In this document: positions 16,925-24,478 of the stretch, piece after piece
Position numbering within the stretch: position 1 is the stretch's first letter
How the letters are laid out: each line of letters starts with the position of its first letter
Assembly (NCBI RefSeq): GCF_004801885.1
Contig: NZ_SSSM01000001.1
Coordinates: 496,001-560,000 of the forward strand
Origin: Naasia lichenicola
GTDB lineage: Bacteria > Actinomycetota > Actinomycetes > Actinomycetales > Microbacteriaceae
Reading direction: 5' to 3'
DNA: 64,000 nt
Notes under the pieces: generated by a model
Database searches by the model: none
Told to the model about the DNA's origin: nothing
What the model saw: the letters and a program-made list of their open reading frames with translations, nothing else
Program-made: the position numbers and the translations under genes

Positions 16925-16987
16925 CTACTTCTTCTTGCTCTTCTTCTTGTCCTTGTCCTTCTTCTTGTCCTTCTTGCCCTTTGCCAT
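16925..16987 (-). CDS. 20-residue lysine-rich miniprotein
   Basis: A 20-codon ORF with ATG at 16985-16987 and TAG at 16925-16927. The product has 13 lysines, three aspartates and one serine, beginning Met-Ala-Lys-Gly-Lys-Lys-Asp. A very strong ribosome site (GGGGAGGAGGCGTC just before the ATG) argues that it is translated. It lies 165 bases upstream of and in the same orientation as the CYTH-CHAD gene, and divergently from the HTH gene across a three-operator region. Lys-rich tracts mixed with Asp/Ser resemble targets of polyphosphate binding, so a polyphosphate role is a hypothesis only. Confidence 0.65.
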   Translation of the reverse strand: MAKGKKDKKKDKDKKKSKKK

Positions 16988-17035
16988 GACGCCTCCTCCC
17001 CGAACTCCTCAACCGGATGGCGAACCAGCTCGGCG

Positions 17036-17098
17036 GTCAATCGACCATTGACACGGGAGTCAACCAAAAATTGACGGAGGAGGCAACTGCATGTTGAC
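17036..17098. promoter_or_regulatory. Three phased GTCAA-N7-TTGAC operators
   Basis: Three 17-bp inverted repeats at 17036-17052, 17059-17075 and 17082-17098. The right half TTGAC is perfect in all three (17048, 17071, 17094), spaced exactly 23 bases. The left half is GTCAA in the first two and GGCAA in the third. The third site's TTGACC also fits a -35 box for the HTH gene (with TAACCT at 17116-17121, spacer 16). This arrangement in a divergent intergenic region implies cooperative binding of a dimeric regulator, most simply the HTH protein encoded at 17128. Confidence 0.75.
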
Positions 17099-17127
17099 CG
17101 TGTCGCGATGTTCGGTAACCTTGCGCC

Positions 17128-17412
17128 GTGGCACACTCCTCCTCCCGCAGCCGCGTGGATCGCGCGATCGAGTCGCTGCAGCAGATCGCCGACCCGCTCG
17201 ATCGCGTCGACGCGGTGCGTCTGTCCCGCGAGCAGCTCGAAGCGCTGGAAGACGCCGCGGTGCGCGCGGCACGCGCGGCGGGGATCACCTGGAAGGAGAT
17301 CGGAGCGCTCTACGGCCTGAGCAAACAGGGCGCTCAACAGCGGTTCCGCTCGATCGCATCGGATGCCTCAGGCGCCACGGCCTCATCCACCCAGACGGAG
17401 ACGCCCGCGTAA
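17128..17412 (+). CDS. Small helix-turn-helix DNA-binding protein
   Basis: A 94-residue protein. The core VRAARAAGITWKEIGALYGLSKQGAQQRFRSI (~residues 45-76) is a helix-turn-helix of the kind found in many small actinobacterial proteins (sigma-70 region 4/HTH-like). The N-terminal helix (RVDRAIESLQQIADPLDRVDAVRLSREQL) may dimerise, and the tail is a Ser/Thr-rich linker. The GTG start lies six bases after TAACCT, so the transcript is probably leaderless. Three operators precede it, suggesting autoregulation and control of the divergent lysine-rich gene. Confidence 0.8.
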   Translation: MAHSSSRSRVDRAIESLQQIADPLDRVDAVRLSREQLEALEDAAVRAARAAGITWKEIGALYGLSKQGAQQRFRSIASDASGATASSTQTETPA

Positions 17413-17443
17413 GACCGCGCGTCAGTCCCGGCTCAGTCGTGGC

Positions 17444-18406
17444 TCAGTCGGTGTCGGCGATGCCGCGCGGGTTGCTCACGTCGCTGCCGTCCTCAGCGCT
17501 GTCGCCTCCAGGGCCGTCGTCGGGATCGTCGTCGGGCGAGAGGAAGTCCAGGATGCGATTCCACCGGGAGGCGACCACAAGGGTGCCCGCATCGGCGATC
17601 AGGTCCACCTCCGCGTTCGGAATGCGTTCGGCGAACCATGCGGCGTGCGCATCCCCGGCGATCGGGTCGTCGCTGCCATAGACCAGGAGGGTGGGCGCGG
17701 TGACGTCGCCCAGTCGTGAGGTCCATGCGGAGTCCCGCTTGGCGACGAGGTCGCCGGCCACGCCCACCGCACCCTGGACGGCTGCGTCATCGAGCATGCG
17801 GCTGAGGCGCAGTGCCAGTCCTGGCGCCTCGAGGATCCTGTCGTCGGCGCTGATGCCCAGGGATCGTGGCGTGGTCAGGTCCGCGCCGTCGAGCTGGTGG
17901 AGCACGTCGGCCAGCGAAACGTCGTCGGCGACCGCGACGGTGTCGAGGATGCCCGGCAGCTCATCGGGATCGCCCGCTGGTGCGGGAGTGCCCACGATCA
18001 CCAATCGGTCGACCAGTCCCGGATGCTGCTCGGCCAGGGCGAGCGCGTACCGCCCTCCCGAGCCCCAGCCGATGACGCCGACCGAGCCGTAGGAGATGCC
18101 CGACGATGCGCGCGCGATGAGCTCGGAGGTCTGCAGCCACTCCGTGATGTCCGTCACGAAGCCATCGATGGTCGGGTCGCTCGCGCGATCATCGCTGCCC
18201 GGCAGGGGAGCAGAGCTGCCGTAGCCGGGCCGGTCGATCGTGATGATGTGCAGGTCGTGCCTGTTGCTGGCGATCGGATCGGGATCGAAGCCGCCTGCTC
18301 CGGGCGTCGGATGGAGGAAGAGCGCCAATCGCGTCGCTTCTGCGTTGCCGATGCCGGTCAGCCCGAGCTGACGGCCGGATTTCAGTCGGACGATGCGGTG
18401 TGCCAT
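17444..18406 (-). CDS. Alpha/beta-hydrolase fold protein with an atypical nucleophile elbow
   Basis: A 320-residue alpha/beta-hydrolase. Fold marks: LFLHPTPGAGGFDPDP (oxyanion region), ITIDRPGYGSSAP, the elbow VIGWGSGGRYALALAEQHP, and LLVYGSDDPIAGDAHAAWFAERIP (acid-residue loop). In most relatives the elbow is GWSxGG, with Ser directly after the aromatic residue. Here the order is GWGSGG, so the serine is displaced by one position. The C-terminus is an Asp/Gly-rich acidic tail. The start at 18406 (GGAG ribosome site) was chosen over longer frames. The substrate is unknown. Confidence 0.8.
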   Translation of the reverse strand: MAHRIVRLKSGRQLGLTGIGNAEATRLALFLHPTPGAGGFDPDPIASNRHDLHIITIDRPGYGSSAPLPGSDDRASDPTIDGFVTDITEWLQTSELIARASSGISYGSVGVIGWGSGGRYALALAEQHPGLVDRLVIVGTPAPAGDPDELPGILDTVAVADDVSLADVLHQLDGADLTTPRSLGISADDRILEAPGLALRLSRMLDDAAVQGAVGVAGDLVAKRDSAWTSRLGDVTAPTLLVYGSDDPIAGDAHAAWFAERIPNAEVDLIADAGTLVVASRWNRILDFLSPDDDPDDGPGGDSAEDGSDVSNPRGIADTD

Positions 18407-18569
18407 GCCACTCCGATGGTCGGTGCCGGTACGCGGTCGATGTGCCTCGTGTGACGGCATCCAGATGCCGTCATTCTCAGCGTACTGAAGGGTTCGCCGC
18501 GCGCCCTCGAGTCGCTGTCCGACCCATTGCGTACCGTCGAGGCATGGCACCCGACCTGGAACTGATCTG

Positions 18570-18914
18570 ATGGCCGTCGCCCGCACCGCGAGCAAGTCCC
18601 CGACGGTCGTGGTGATCATCGGCTACGCCGTCGCCATCCTCGGCGGACTGAGCGTGCTGATCTCGATCCTGCCGAGCCTGGCGCAGGTCACGAGCTCGCT
18701 GACCGACCCCAGCGCGCTCGTCTTCGTGCTGCTGTCGCTGCTGGTCGCCGCGCTCGGCATCGCCGTTCCGGTGCTGCTCGGCCTCGGCATCGCGAATCAC
18801 AAGGGCAGGCGCTGGCTGTTCATCGCCCTGTCCGCGATATCGGTGATCGCCCTGTTCGTGCTGCGCCCGTCGTTCGGCACCCTTGGCATCTGGTGGATGG
18901 CCTACCTGCCGTAG
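18570..18914 (+). CDS. Small membrane protein of unknown function
   Basis: A 114-residue protein with three clear hydrophobic segments (about 12-34, 47-73 and 82-98) and short charged loops. It resembles many small actinobacterial integral membrane proteins without assigned function. It is transcribed divergently from the hydrolase and followed within a few bases by the 82-bp repeat array. The start at 18570 has no strong ribosome site. Confidence 0.7.
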   Translation: MAVARTASKSPTVVVIIGYAVAILGGLSVLISILPSLAQVTSSLTDPSALVFVLLSLLVAALGIAVPVLLGLGIANHKGRRWLFIALSAISVIALFVLRPSFGTLGIWWMAYLP

Positions 18915-18925
18915 ATCTGTCGTGC

Positions 18926-19374
18926 GAGGGCCTCGATACGGCGCAGGGCGCCTACTCGACCACCGAGTAGGGCTACACCCCGCGAGGCCATCTCGCGAGG
19001 GCTTCGACACGGGCGCAGAGCGCCCGGCTCAGCCACCGAGTGGGGCTGCGCCCCGCGGCCGTATCGAGGCCATCTCGCGAGGGCTTCGACACGGGCGCAG
19101 AGCGCCCGGCTCAGCCACCGAGTGGGGCTGCGCCCCGCGGCCGTATCGAGGCCATCTCGCGAGGGCTTCGACACGGGCGCAGAGCGCCCGGCTCAGCCAC
19201 CGAGTGGGGCTGCGCCCCGCGGCCGTATCGAGGCCATCTCGCGAGGGCTTCGACACGGGCGCAGAGCGCCCGGCTCAGCCACCGAGTGGGGCTGCGCCCC
19301 GCGGCCGTATCGAGGCCATCTCGCGAGGGCTTCGACACGGGCGCTGAGCGCCCGGCTCAGCCACCGGGCGAGGC
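18926..19374. repeat. 82-bp tandem array of B elements, preceded by one A element
   Basis: An A-type element (CCTCGATACGG...CCTACTCGACCACCG, 18931-18970) is followed by a tandem array with exact 82-bp period. Units start at 18984, 19066, 19148, 19230 and 19312, the last one truncated at 63 bases. Each unit contains a B element (GCTTCGACACGG-GCGC..GCGC-CCGGCTCAGCCACCG) plus GGGCTGCGCCCCGCGGCCG and an A-like CGTATCGAGGCC. The array ends at the stop codon of the antiporter gene. It lies between convergent genes and carries no plausible gene of its own. Confidence 0.95.
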
Positions 19375-21114
19375 TCAGTCGCCGGTGATCCTCGAGGTGC
19401 GGGCGTCGTCGATGTCCAGCAGATCCAGGGCCGTCTGCAGCGTCTTCGATGAGTACGTGCCCACCGCTTGGGCCTCGCGCAGCGCGTCCCGCGCGGCAAG
19501 CCGCATCCGCTGCTCGACCGCGATCCGCTCGTCGATCGCCAGCGCCTGCGAGGCCTGCTCGGCCTCTTCGACCTCGTCCGCCGACGGCACTGTCCGTGAG
19601 TAGACGCGGCGGAGGTTCTCGATCAGCTCGGGCGATACAGGTCGCCCCTGCACCTTGGTGGCCTCGGGGTCGTCGAGCACCGCGAGCTGCGCCTTGTTGA
19701 GCTCCATCATCAGCGAGCGGAACTCCTCCCGCTTCTCGGCCTCGTCGTCGCGCTGCACCTTGCTGAGACGGATGATCGGCCCGAGACTGCCGCCCAGCCC
19801 GAACAGGGTGACCGCTGCGACGGTGAACGCGATGATGACGACGGTGGCCTGCTCGCTCGGGGTCAGCACGTCGTCGATCTGCAGCGACTGCGCGGCGGCG
19901 AGCGTGACGACTCCGCGCATCCCCGCCCAGCTGAGCACCAGTCCGCCTCGACGGTTGAGGCCCTCCTTGCGGAGGAACTCGAGATCGGCGGTGTAGGAGT
20001 TGATCCGGCGCCGGATCAGGCGATTGCGCTTCTGCTCGCGCTCCCCGGTGGCCTCGGGCATGCTCTTCATCCGCTCCTCGAAGAGCGGCAGCTGCTCGCC
20101 GCGCTGCAGAGCCCGTCGGTCGTTGCGACGTTGGCTCCAGAGCAGATATCCGACGAAGATCGTCCGCAGCACGATCAGCACGGCGACCAGCAGCAGGCCG
20201 ATGAGGATCGGCTGCAGCAGAGCGGCACCGGTGTTGTCGAGCTCCTCCACGAGGCCGAACAGCTGCAGCCCCATGGCGAGGAAGACGCCCTGTTCGAGGA
20301 TGAACTGGACCGTCTCCCAGATGTTGCGCTCGGTGAAGCGCTGCTGCGCCGTCAGCCCGCGGGCACCGTTGTGGCCGACGATCAGGCCGGCGACCACCAC
20401 GGCCAGCACGCCCGAGGCGCCGAAGTGCTCGGCCGGCAGGTAGGCGATGAAGGGCACCGCGAGCGAGACCGTGGTCGTCAGCACCGCATCGCGCAGCTTG
20501 CGTCTGATCAGCGAAGCCAGATAGCCGACGATGACGCCCGAGACGATGCCGCCGACGACGGCCCAGACGAAGGTGCCGATGGTGGGCCAGAGCGCGAAGC
20601 TGCCGGCCGCCGCCGCGATGGCCGTGCGCAGGAGGACGAGGGCGGTGGCGTCGTTCACCAGGCTCTCGCCTTCGAGCACGGTGACGAGACGGTCCGGAAG
20701 ACCGAGGCGCTTGGCGATCGAGGTGGCGGCGACGGCGTCGGTGGGGGCGATGACGGCGCCGAGGGCGATCGACATCGGCAGGCCGAGTCCGGGCAGAAGC
20801 CAGTGGATGATCACGCCGCAGACGACGGCGCTGATGATCACCAGGGTCACCGAGAGTCCGGCGATCGGCGCGAGGTTGCGCCGGAAATCCCTGATCGGCA
20901 CCTTGATCGCCGCCGCGTACAGCAGGGGCGGCAGCACCCCGGTGAGGATGACCTCGTACTCGATCTCGATGGGCGGCACGAACGGAAGGAAGCCGATGAC
21001 GACACCGACCACGAGCAGGATCAGCGGAGCGGCGATGTCGAACTTCCGCCCGAACGCGGCGGCCACGACGATGATCGCGATGAAGCCGACCGCGAGGACG
21101 ATGGGATCGATCAT
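19375..21114 (-). CDS. CPA1-type Na+/H+ antiporter
   Basis: A 579-residue cation/proton antiporter. About 12 membrane segments cover residues 1-~410. Family motifs include GVLPPLLYAAAIKVPIRDFRRNLAPI, GAVIAPTDAVAATSIAKRLGLP and LEGESLVNDATALVL (the ND ion-binding region). WAGMRGVVTLAAAQSL follows later. A cytoplasmic C-terminal region of ~140 residues is rich in helices and charge (VQRDDEAEKREEFRSLMMELNKAQLAVL). It exports Na+ or K+ in exchange for protons. The start at 21114 has AAGGAG eight bases upstream; the upstream in-frame ATG adds nine unlikely residues. Confidence 0.93.
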   Translation of the reverse strand: MIDPIVLAVGFIAIIVVAAAFGRKFDIAAPLILLVVGVVIGFLPFVPPIEIEYEVILTGVLPPLLYAAAIKVPIRDFRRNLAPIAGLSVTLVIISAVVCGVIIHWLLPGLGLPMSIALGAVIAPTDAVAATSIAKRLGLPDRLVTVLEGESLVNDATALVLLRTAIAAAAGSFALWPTIGTFVWAVVGGIVSGVIVGYLASLIRRKLRDAVLTTTVSLAVPFIAYLPAEHFGASGVLAVVVAGLIVGHNGARGLTAQQRFTERNIWETVQFILEQGVFLAMGLQLFGLVEELDNTGAALLQPILIGLLLVAVLIVLRTIFVGYLLWSQRRNDRRALQRGEQLPLFEERMKSMPEATGEREQKRNRLIRRRINSYTADLEFLRKEGLNRRGGLVLSWAGMRGVVTLAAAQSLQIDDVLTPSEQATVVIIAFTVAAVTLFGLGGSLGPIIRLSKVQRDDEAEKREEFRSLMMELNKAQLAVLDDPEATKVQGRPVSPELIENLRRVYSRTVPSADEVEEAEQASQALAIDERIAVEQRMRLAARDALREAQAVGTYSSKTLQTALDLLDIDDARTSRITGD

Positions 21115-21200
21115 GGCGCTCCTTCGGTTCCGACGATTCAACCAGTCGGAATGGACGCCCGCCGTGCAGGGCCCATCAGGTCGCTATGAGCGCGAGCCAG

Positions 21201-21446
21201 TCACAGGGCGTCGAGCAGCTCGTCCCAGGTGCTGAGCACGGGCTCGCCCGCCTCGTCGTCCCCGCCGAGGTGGTAGAGGTTGCCCTCCATGACGACCAGC
21301 TTCAGGTCGTCGGGGGCGCTCTCACTGCGGATCTCGAGCAGATCCTGATCGCGACGGAACAAGGTCAGCGTGTCTCCGCTGGACCCGCCGACGAAGGACT
21401 TGGTGGCACCGATCCCAGGGGGCGCGTCGTGCTCAGGCTCGCTCAT
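21201..21446 (-). CDS. Small hypothetical protein
   Basis: An 81-residue acidic protein (GIGATKSFVGGSSGDTLTLFRRDQDLLEI, ending STWDELLDAL) with no recognised domain and no membrane segment. No ribosome site is visible. Instead TAGTGT lies exactly six bases before the ATG, the arrangement of a leaderless transcript. It is upstream of the antiporter on the same strand, with an 86-base gap. Confidence 0.6.
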   Translation of the reverse strand: MSEPEHDAPPGIGATKSFVGGSSGDTLTLFRRDQDLLEIRSESAPDDLKLVVMEGNLYHLGGDDEAGEPVLSTWDELLDAL

Positions 21447-21510
21447 CCGGGCACACTAGCCGGTTCGCCAGGTGAGTCGCCGAGAGCAGGAAGCGCCGCC
21501 CGCGGTGGGC

Positions 21511-22728
21511 TCAGGGAACCCGCTGCTCGGTAGGGACGACGGGCGCCGGGGCAGAGGAGCTGTCGGAGGAGCGCGAGGCGCGGTCGGCGCGACGGGCGAC
21601 GATGACGCCGACAGCGGTGATGGCCACGAGCACCGCGGCGGCGATCCAGCCGGTCGATTGCAGACCGTTCGCCACGTTGATCGTCACGAGCGCGACGGCG
21701 ACGCTAAGCAGGGACCTCCGTGCGACCGCGAGGGCGAAGCAGAGCACCCCGGCGAGAACGACCGGCGTGAAGTAGTAGCCGGCCAGCACGGGATCCGTCA
21801 GCAGTCGGACGGAGCAGACGGCGAGTGGAACGAGCCAGATCGCGTCTCGGGAGCCGCGCGTCCAGAGCGCGACGGCGGCTCCTGCGGCCACCGTCAGCAG
21901 TCCCTGCGCCGCGCGGAGCGGCCAGCTGAAGGACGCGCCGTCGGGCAGCAGCAGGTGCAAGAGGCTGCCGTCGTAGATGGGCCAGGCGAAGCCGAACATG
22001 GTGACCGGGCCGGCGAGCAGGAAGGGTCCGTAGGCGACCGCGAGGGCGGCCAGTCCGCCGAGTGCTGCCCGGCCGACCGCGCGCGGTCCGATGCGGGGGA
22101 GGAGCAGCAGGACTGGGACGCCGAGGATTCCCCAGATCTCCCACCCGGTGGCGACGCCGATCAGCGCCGCGGCCCAGAACGCGCTGCCTCGTCGGGCCGA
22201 CAGCGCGGCACTCATCCAGAGGAGCGGGATCACGCTCTGCGCGGGATGTCCGGCTGCGATCGACGCGCTGATCACACCCGAGGCCGAGGCGAGTGCGGCG
22301 GCCGCGATGGCGATCAGCGGTGCAGCCGACGGGATGATGGGGCGGGTGATCCGGTGCGCGAGGAGAGCGACTGCCCCCGCGATGAGCGCTCCGGCGATCA
22401 GGTAGAACGAGGTCCAGCCGGCCGCCCCCTGCACCCCCAGGACTGCGGGGATGCCCCAGAAGAGCAACTGCCACGGACCAGCCTGCAGGGCGGGGTCGAC
22501 GAAGACCTCGCCCCAGTTGCCGGTCAGGATGTCGGCGCCCGCGGCACCGAACAGGTCGTAGTCGGCGGGGCCGGGGGAGGTTCCCGATGCCGCGACGAAG
22601 CTGGTTGCCGCCAGTCCGGCGACGGCGATGAACGCGAGCAGGACGGTCAAGACGATGCGAAGGCGCGGAGGCATCCGATACCCGCTGAGCGCCACTCGAA
22701 GATCCGTCACGGCAGAAGTGTCCGACAC
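21511..22728 (-). CDS. Polytopic membrane protein, possibly a GT-C-type glycosyltransferase
   Basis: A 405-residue protein with about ten membrane helices. After the first helix is a loop with GPADYDLFGAAGADILTGNWGEVFVDPALQAGPWQLLFW. This acidic loop, followed by paired helices, recalls polyprenol-phosphate-dependent mannosyltransferases (DUF2029/GT87-like), but no decisive motif is seen. The GTG at 22728 has a GGAG ribosome site; the frame continues upstream only by reading through the B repeats, which give spurious Arg/Ser-rich sequence. The C-terminus ends in a Ser/Pro tail. Confidence 0.65.
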   Translation of the reverse strand: MSDTSAVTDLRVALSGYRMPPRLRIVLTVLLAFIAVAGLAATSFVAASGTSPGPADYDLFGAAGADILTGNWGEVFVDPALQAGPWQLLFWGIPAVLGVQGAAGWTSFYLIAGALIAGAVALLAHRITRPIIPSAAPLIAIAAAALASASGVISASIAAGHPAQSVIPLLWMSAALSARRGSAFWAAALIGVATGWEIWGILGVPVLLLLPRIGPRAVGRAALGGLAALAVAYGPFLLAGPVTMFGFAWPIYDGSLLHLLLPDGASFSWPLRAAQGLLTVAAGAAVALWTRGSRDAIWLVPLAVCSVRLLTDPVLAGYYFTPVVLAGVLCFALAVARRSLLSVAVALVTINVANGLQSTGWIAAAVLVAITAVGVIVARRADRASRSSDSSSAPAPVVPTEQRVP

Positions 22729-22774
22729 GCCGGGCGCTCCGCGCGGCTGCCTCGCCGCTCGCGCCGACTCACGC

Positions 22775-23132
22775 GGGCTTCGACTCGAGCGCGGGGCGCT
22801 CGGCTCAGCCACCGGCAGGGTCCGGATCCTCCGGTGGCTGAGCCGCGCCGAAGGCGCGCGTCGAAGCCCGGCTGGCGCCCGAGTGGGCTTCGACACGATC
22901 CCCGGCGCAAGCATGCGCCGTGGGCCCAGCGGAGCGCTCGGCTCAGCCACCCGGCAGGGTCCGCATCCATCGGTGGCTGAGCCGCGCCGAAGGCGCGCGT
23001 CGAAGCCCGGCTGGCGCCCGAGTGGGCTTCGACACGAGCGCGGAGCGCTCGGCTCAGCCACCCGGCAGGGTCCGGATCCATCGGTGGGTGATCCGCGCCG
23101 AAGGCGCGTGTCGAAGCCCGGCTGGCGCCCGT
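22775..23132. repeat. Triplicated inverted pairs of B elements
   Basis: Three copies of a large unit begin at 22775, 22885 and 23024 (GGGCTTCGACnCGA...). Each is a B element followed, after GGCAGGGTCCGnATCC, by an inverted B element (GGTGGCTGAGCCGCGCCGAAGGCGCGCGTCGAAGCCC) and GGCTGGCGCCCG. The second unit has a 29-base insertion with its own GGCGCAAGCATGCGCC palindrome. It fills the space between two divergent genes, so it is not simply a terminator of either. No gene is seen in 22729-23177. Confidence 0.92.
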
Positions 23133-23177
23133 CCGCTTCCCCCAGGATCCTCGGGTGTATCCCGCTAGCGTGGACGG

Positions 23178-23558
23178 ATGCCGATCCACCGCTCAGCCGT
23201 GCTCAGCTGGTTGGCCGACACCGTCCTCGTCCTGGCGTTCATCCTCATCGGCCGCGCAAGCCACGACGAGGGCATCGCCGGCACGGTGACGACGTTTCTG
23301 CCGTTCTTCGCGGCGCTGCAGGTCGGCTGGCTGCTCCGCTCGGGACGTTCCGCCGAGCGCATCCGCTGGTCGGGTCTCATCATCTGGGCGACCACGGTCG
23401 TGCTCGGACTCCTCCTGCGGGCGGCGACCGGAGACGGCGTCGCACTCGGCTTCATCGTGGTGACCACGATCACCCTCGCGGTCTTCCTGCTCGGCTGGCG
23501 AGCGATCCTCCTCGGGATCGGCGCGATCCGCAGGCGCTCCCGCTCGTCCTCCGCCTAG
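23178..23558 (+). CDS. DUF3054 domain membrane protein
   Basis: A 126-residue protein with four membrane segments. The motif WLADTVLVLAFILIGRASHDEG near the N-terminus and the later VGWLLR are characteristic of DUF3054, a family common in actinobacteria with no known function. TAGCGT lies exactly six bases before the ATG, so the transcript is likely leaderless. Its stop overlaps the convergent neighbour by four bases. Confidence 0.85.
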   Translation: MPIHRSAVLSWLADTVLVLAFILIGRASHDEGIAGTVTTFLPFFAALQVGWLLRSGRSAERIRWSGLIIWATTVVLGLLLRAATGDGVALGFIVVTTITLAVFLLGWRAILLGIGAIRRRSRSSSA

Positions 23559-24235
23559 GCGGGCGAGTCGTAGTTCTCGGGATTCCAGACGAATTCGGGC
23601 TCCTCGAGCTGCTCCCATACCGCCGCGCGCTTCTGGCGAGATCGCACGAAGGCCAGCACCCGATCGGCCCACTCGAAGTCCTCGGCCTTGAGGATGGAAT
23701 CGAGACGGCGACCCTCGATCTCGTCGTAGATCGAGACCCGGGAGATCAACTGGGTCTCGTGGATGTCTTTGAGGGCGTCGTTGAAGGCGCGCTGCTTCCA
23801 GCGGGCCGCACCGAGCCCGGCGAAGGTGCCCGGTTCGTCCGACGGGCCGAAGAGGCGCTCGGCGGACGGGTTCGACCACCAGCCGCCGGATCGCGCGCAC
23901 CGGCCCTCCATCGCGATGCAGTACGACTCGTAGGCGTCCTCCCACGGCAGGCCGAGCTGAGTCAGCAGCGTGAGCGTCTCGAGACGGTAGCGATTGAAGT
24001 GCTGCTCCTCGTCGAGCTCGATCACCATCCCTCCCGTGAAGGTCAGGTCCCACTGCCCAGGACCCGTGATGGCCTCGAACCGCTCGTCGACTCCGCCGAG
24101 GAAGACGAAGATGCGGTGGGCGAGATCTCGCTGGCCCTCTCGGAAATCCGACATCCGGAACGAGGCGGACGCCCCTGTCGATTCGAGCCCGGCGTGCACG
24201 AGCAGCTTTTCGAGTGCGGTGGCGCGTTGGCCCAT
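23555..24235 (-). CDS. DUF7255-like hypothetical protein with a nuclease-like motif
   Basis: A 226-residue soluble protein. The central stretch WDLTFTGGMVIELDEEQHFNRYR has the D-x(n)-E-L-D-x-x-Q-H arrangement seen in several PD-(D/E)xK and Vsr-like endonuclease folds, although no lysine sits in the classic position. I know similar actinobacterial proteins only as a DUF (DUF7255). It is conserved-looking through its length, with Trp/Tyr-rich regions (ESYCIAMEGRCARSGGWW). Its role cannot be stated. It is convergent with the DUF3054 gene. Confidence 0.6.
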   Translation of the reverse strand: MGQRATALEKLLVHAGLESTGASASFRMSDFREGQRDLAHRIFVFLGGVDERFEAITGPGQWDLTFTGGMVIELDEEQHFNRYRLETLTLLTQLGLPWEDAYESYCIAMEGRCARSGGWWSNPSAERLFGPSDEPGTFAGLGAARWKQRAFNDALKDIHETQLISRVSIYDEIEGRRLDSILKAEDFEWADRVLAFVRSRQKRAAVWEQLEEPEFVWNPENYDSPA

Positions 24236-24478
24236 ACGACCCGTCCCTTCTCATGGTGGCGTTCTCTGGCGTTCTCTGGCGCTCTCCCATGATGCTCAGC
24301 GCGTGGCGACGCGCCAACGCGACGGCGATCCGCTGCCCCGATGCCGAAACGCCGGTGAGGGGGTGGTCAGTTTCGCGGTGTAGGCCTGAGAGGGACGGTT
24401 GATCAGGCCTCGCGCCCACCTCGCCGTCCGCTCTCGCGCAGGACGAACAGAGCCCTGCGCCGCTCGAAAGGAACTGCA

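Noticed and set aside
18984-19374. CRISPR array
   Set aside because: The repeats are direct and contiguous with 82-bp period and no variable spacers; the same holds for the 64-bp and 100-bp arrays. No cas genes are present.
18883-19603. Repeat-encoded open frames of 75-187 residues on both strands
   Set aside because: They read through the 82-bp array (repeated SRPSREGFDTGAERPAQPP-like sequence) and have no ribosome sites; the multiple-of-repeat frame is accidental.
22729-23061. N-terminal extension of the polytopic membrane protein to 23061
   Set aside because: The extra ~111 residues are translated B repeats; the GTG at 22728 has a ribosome site and precedes the first membrane helix.
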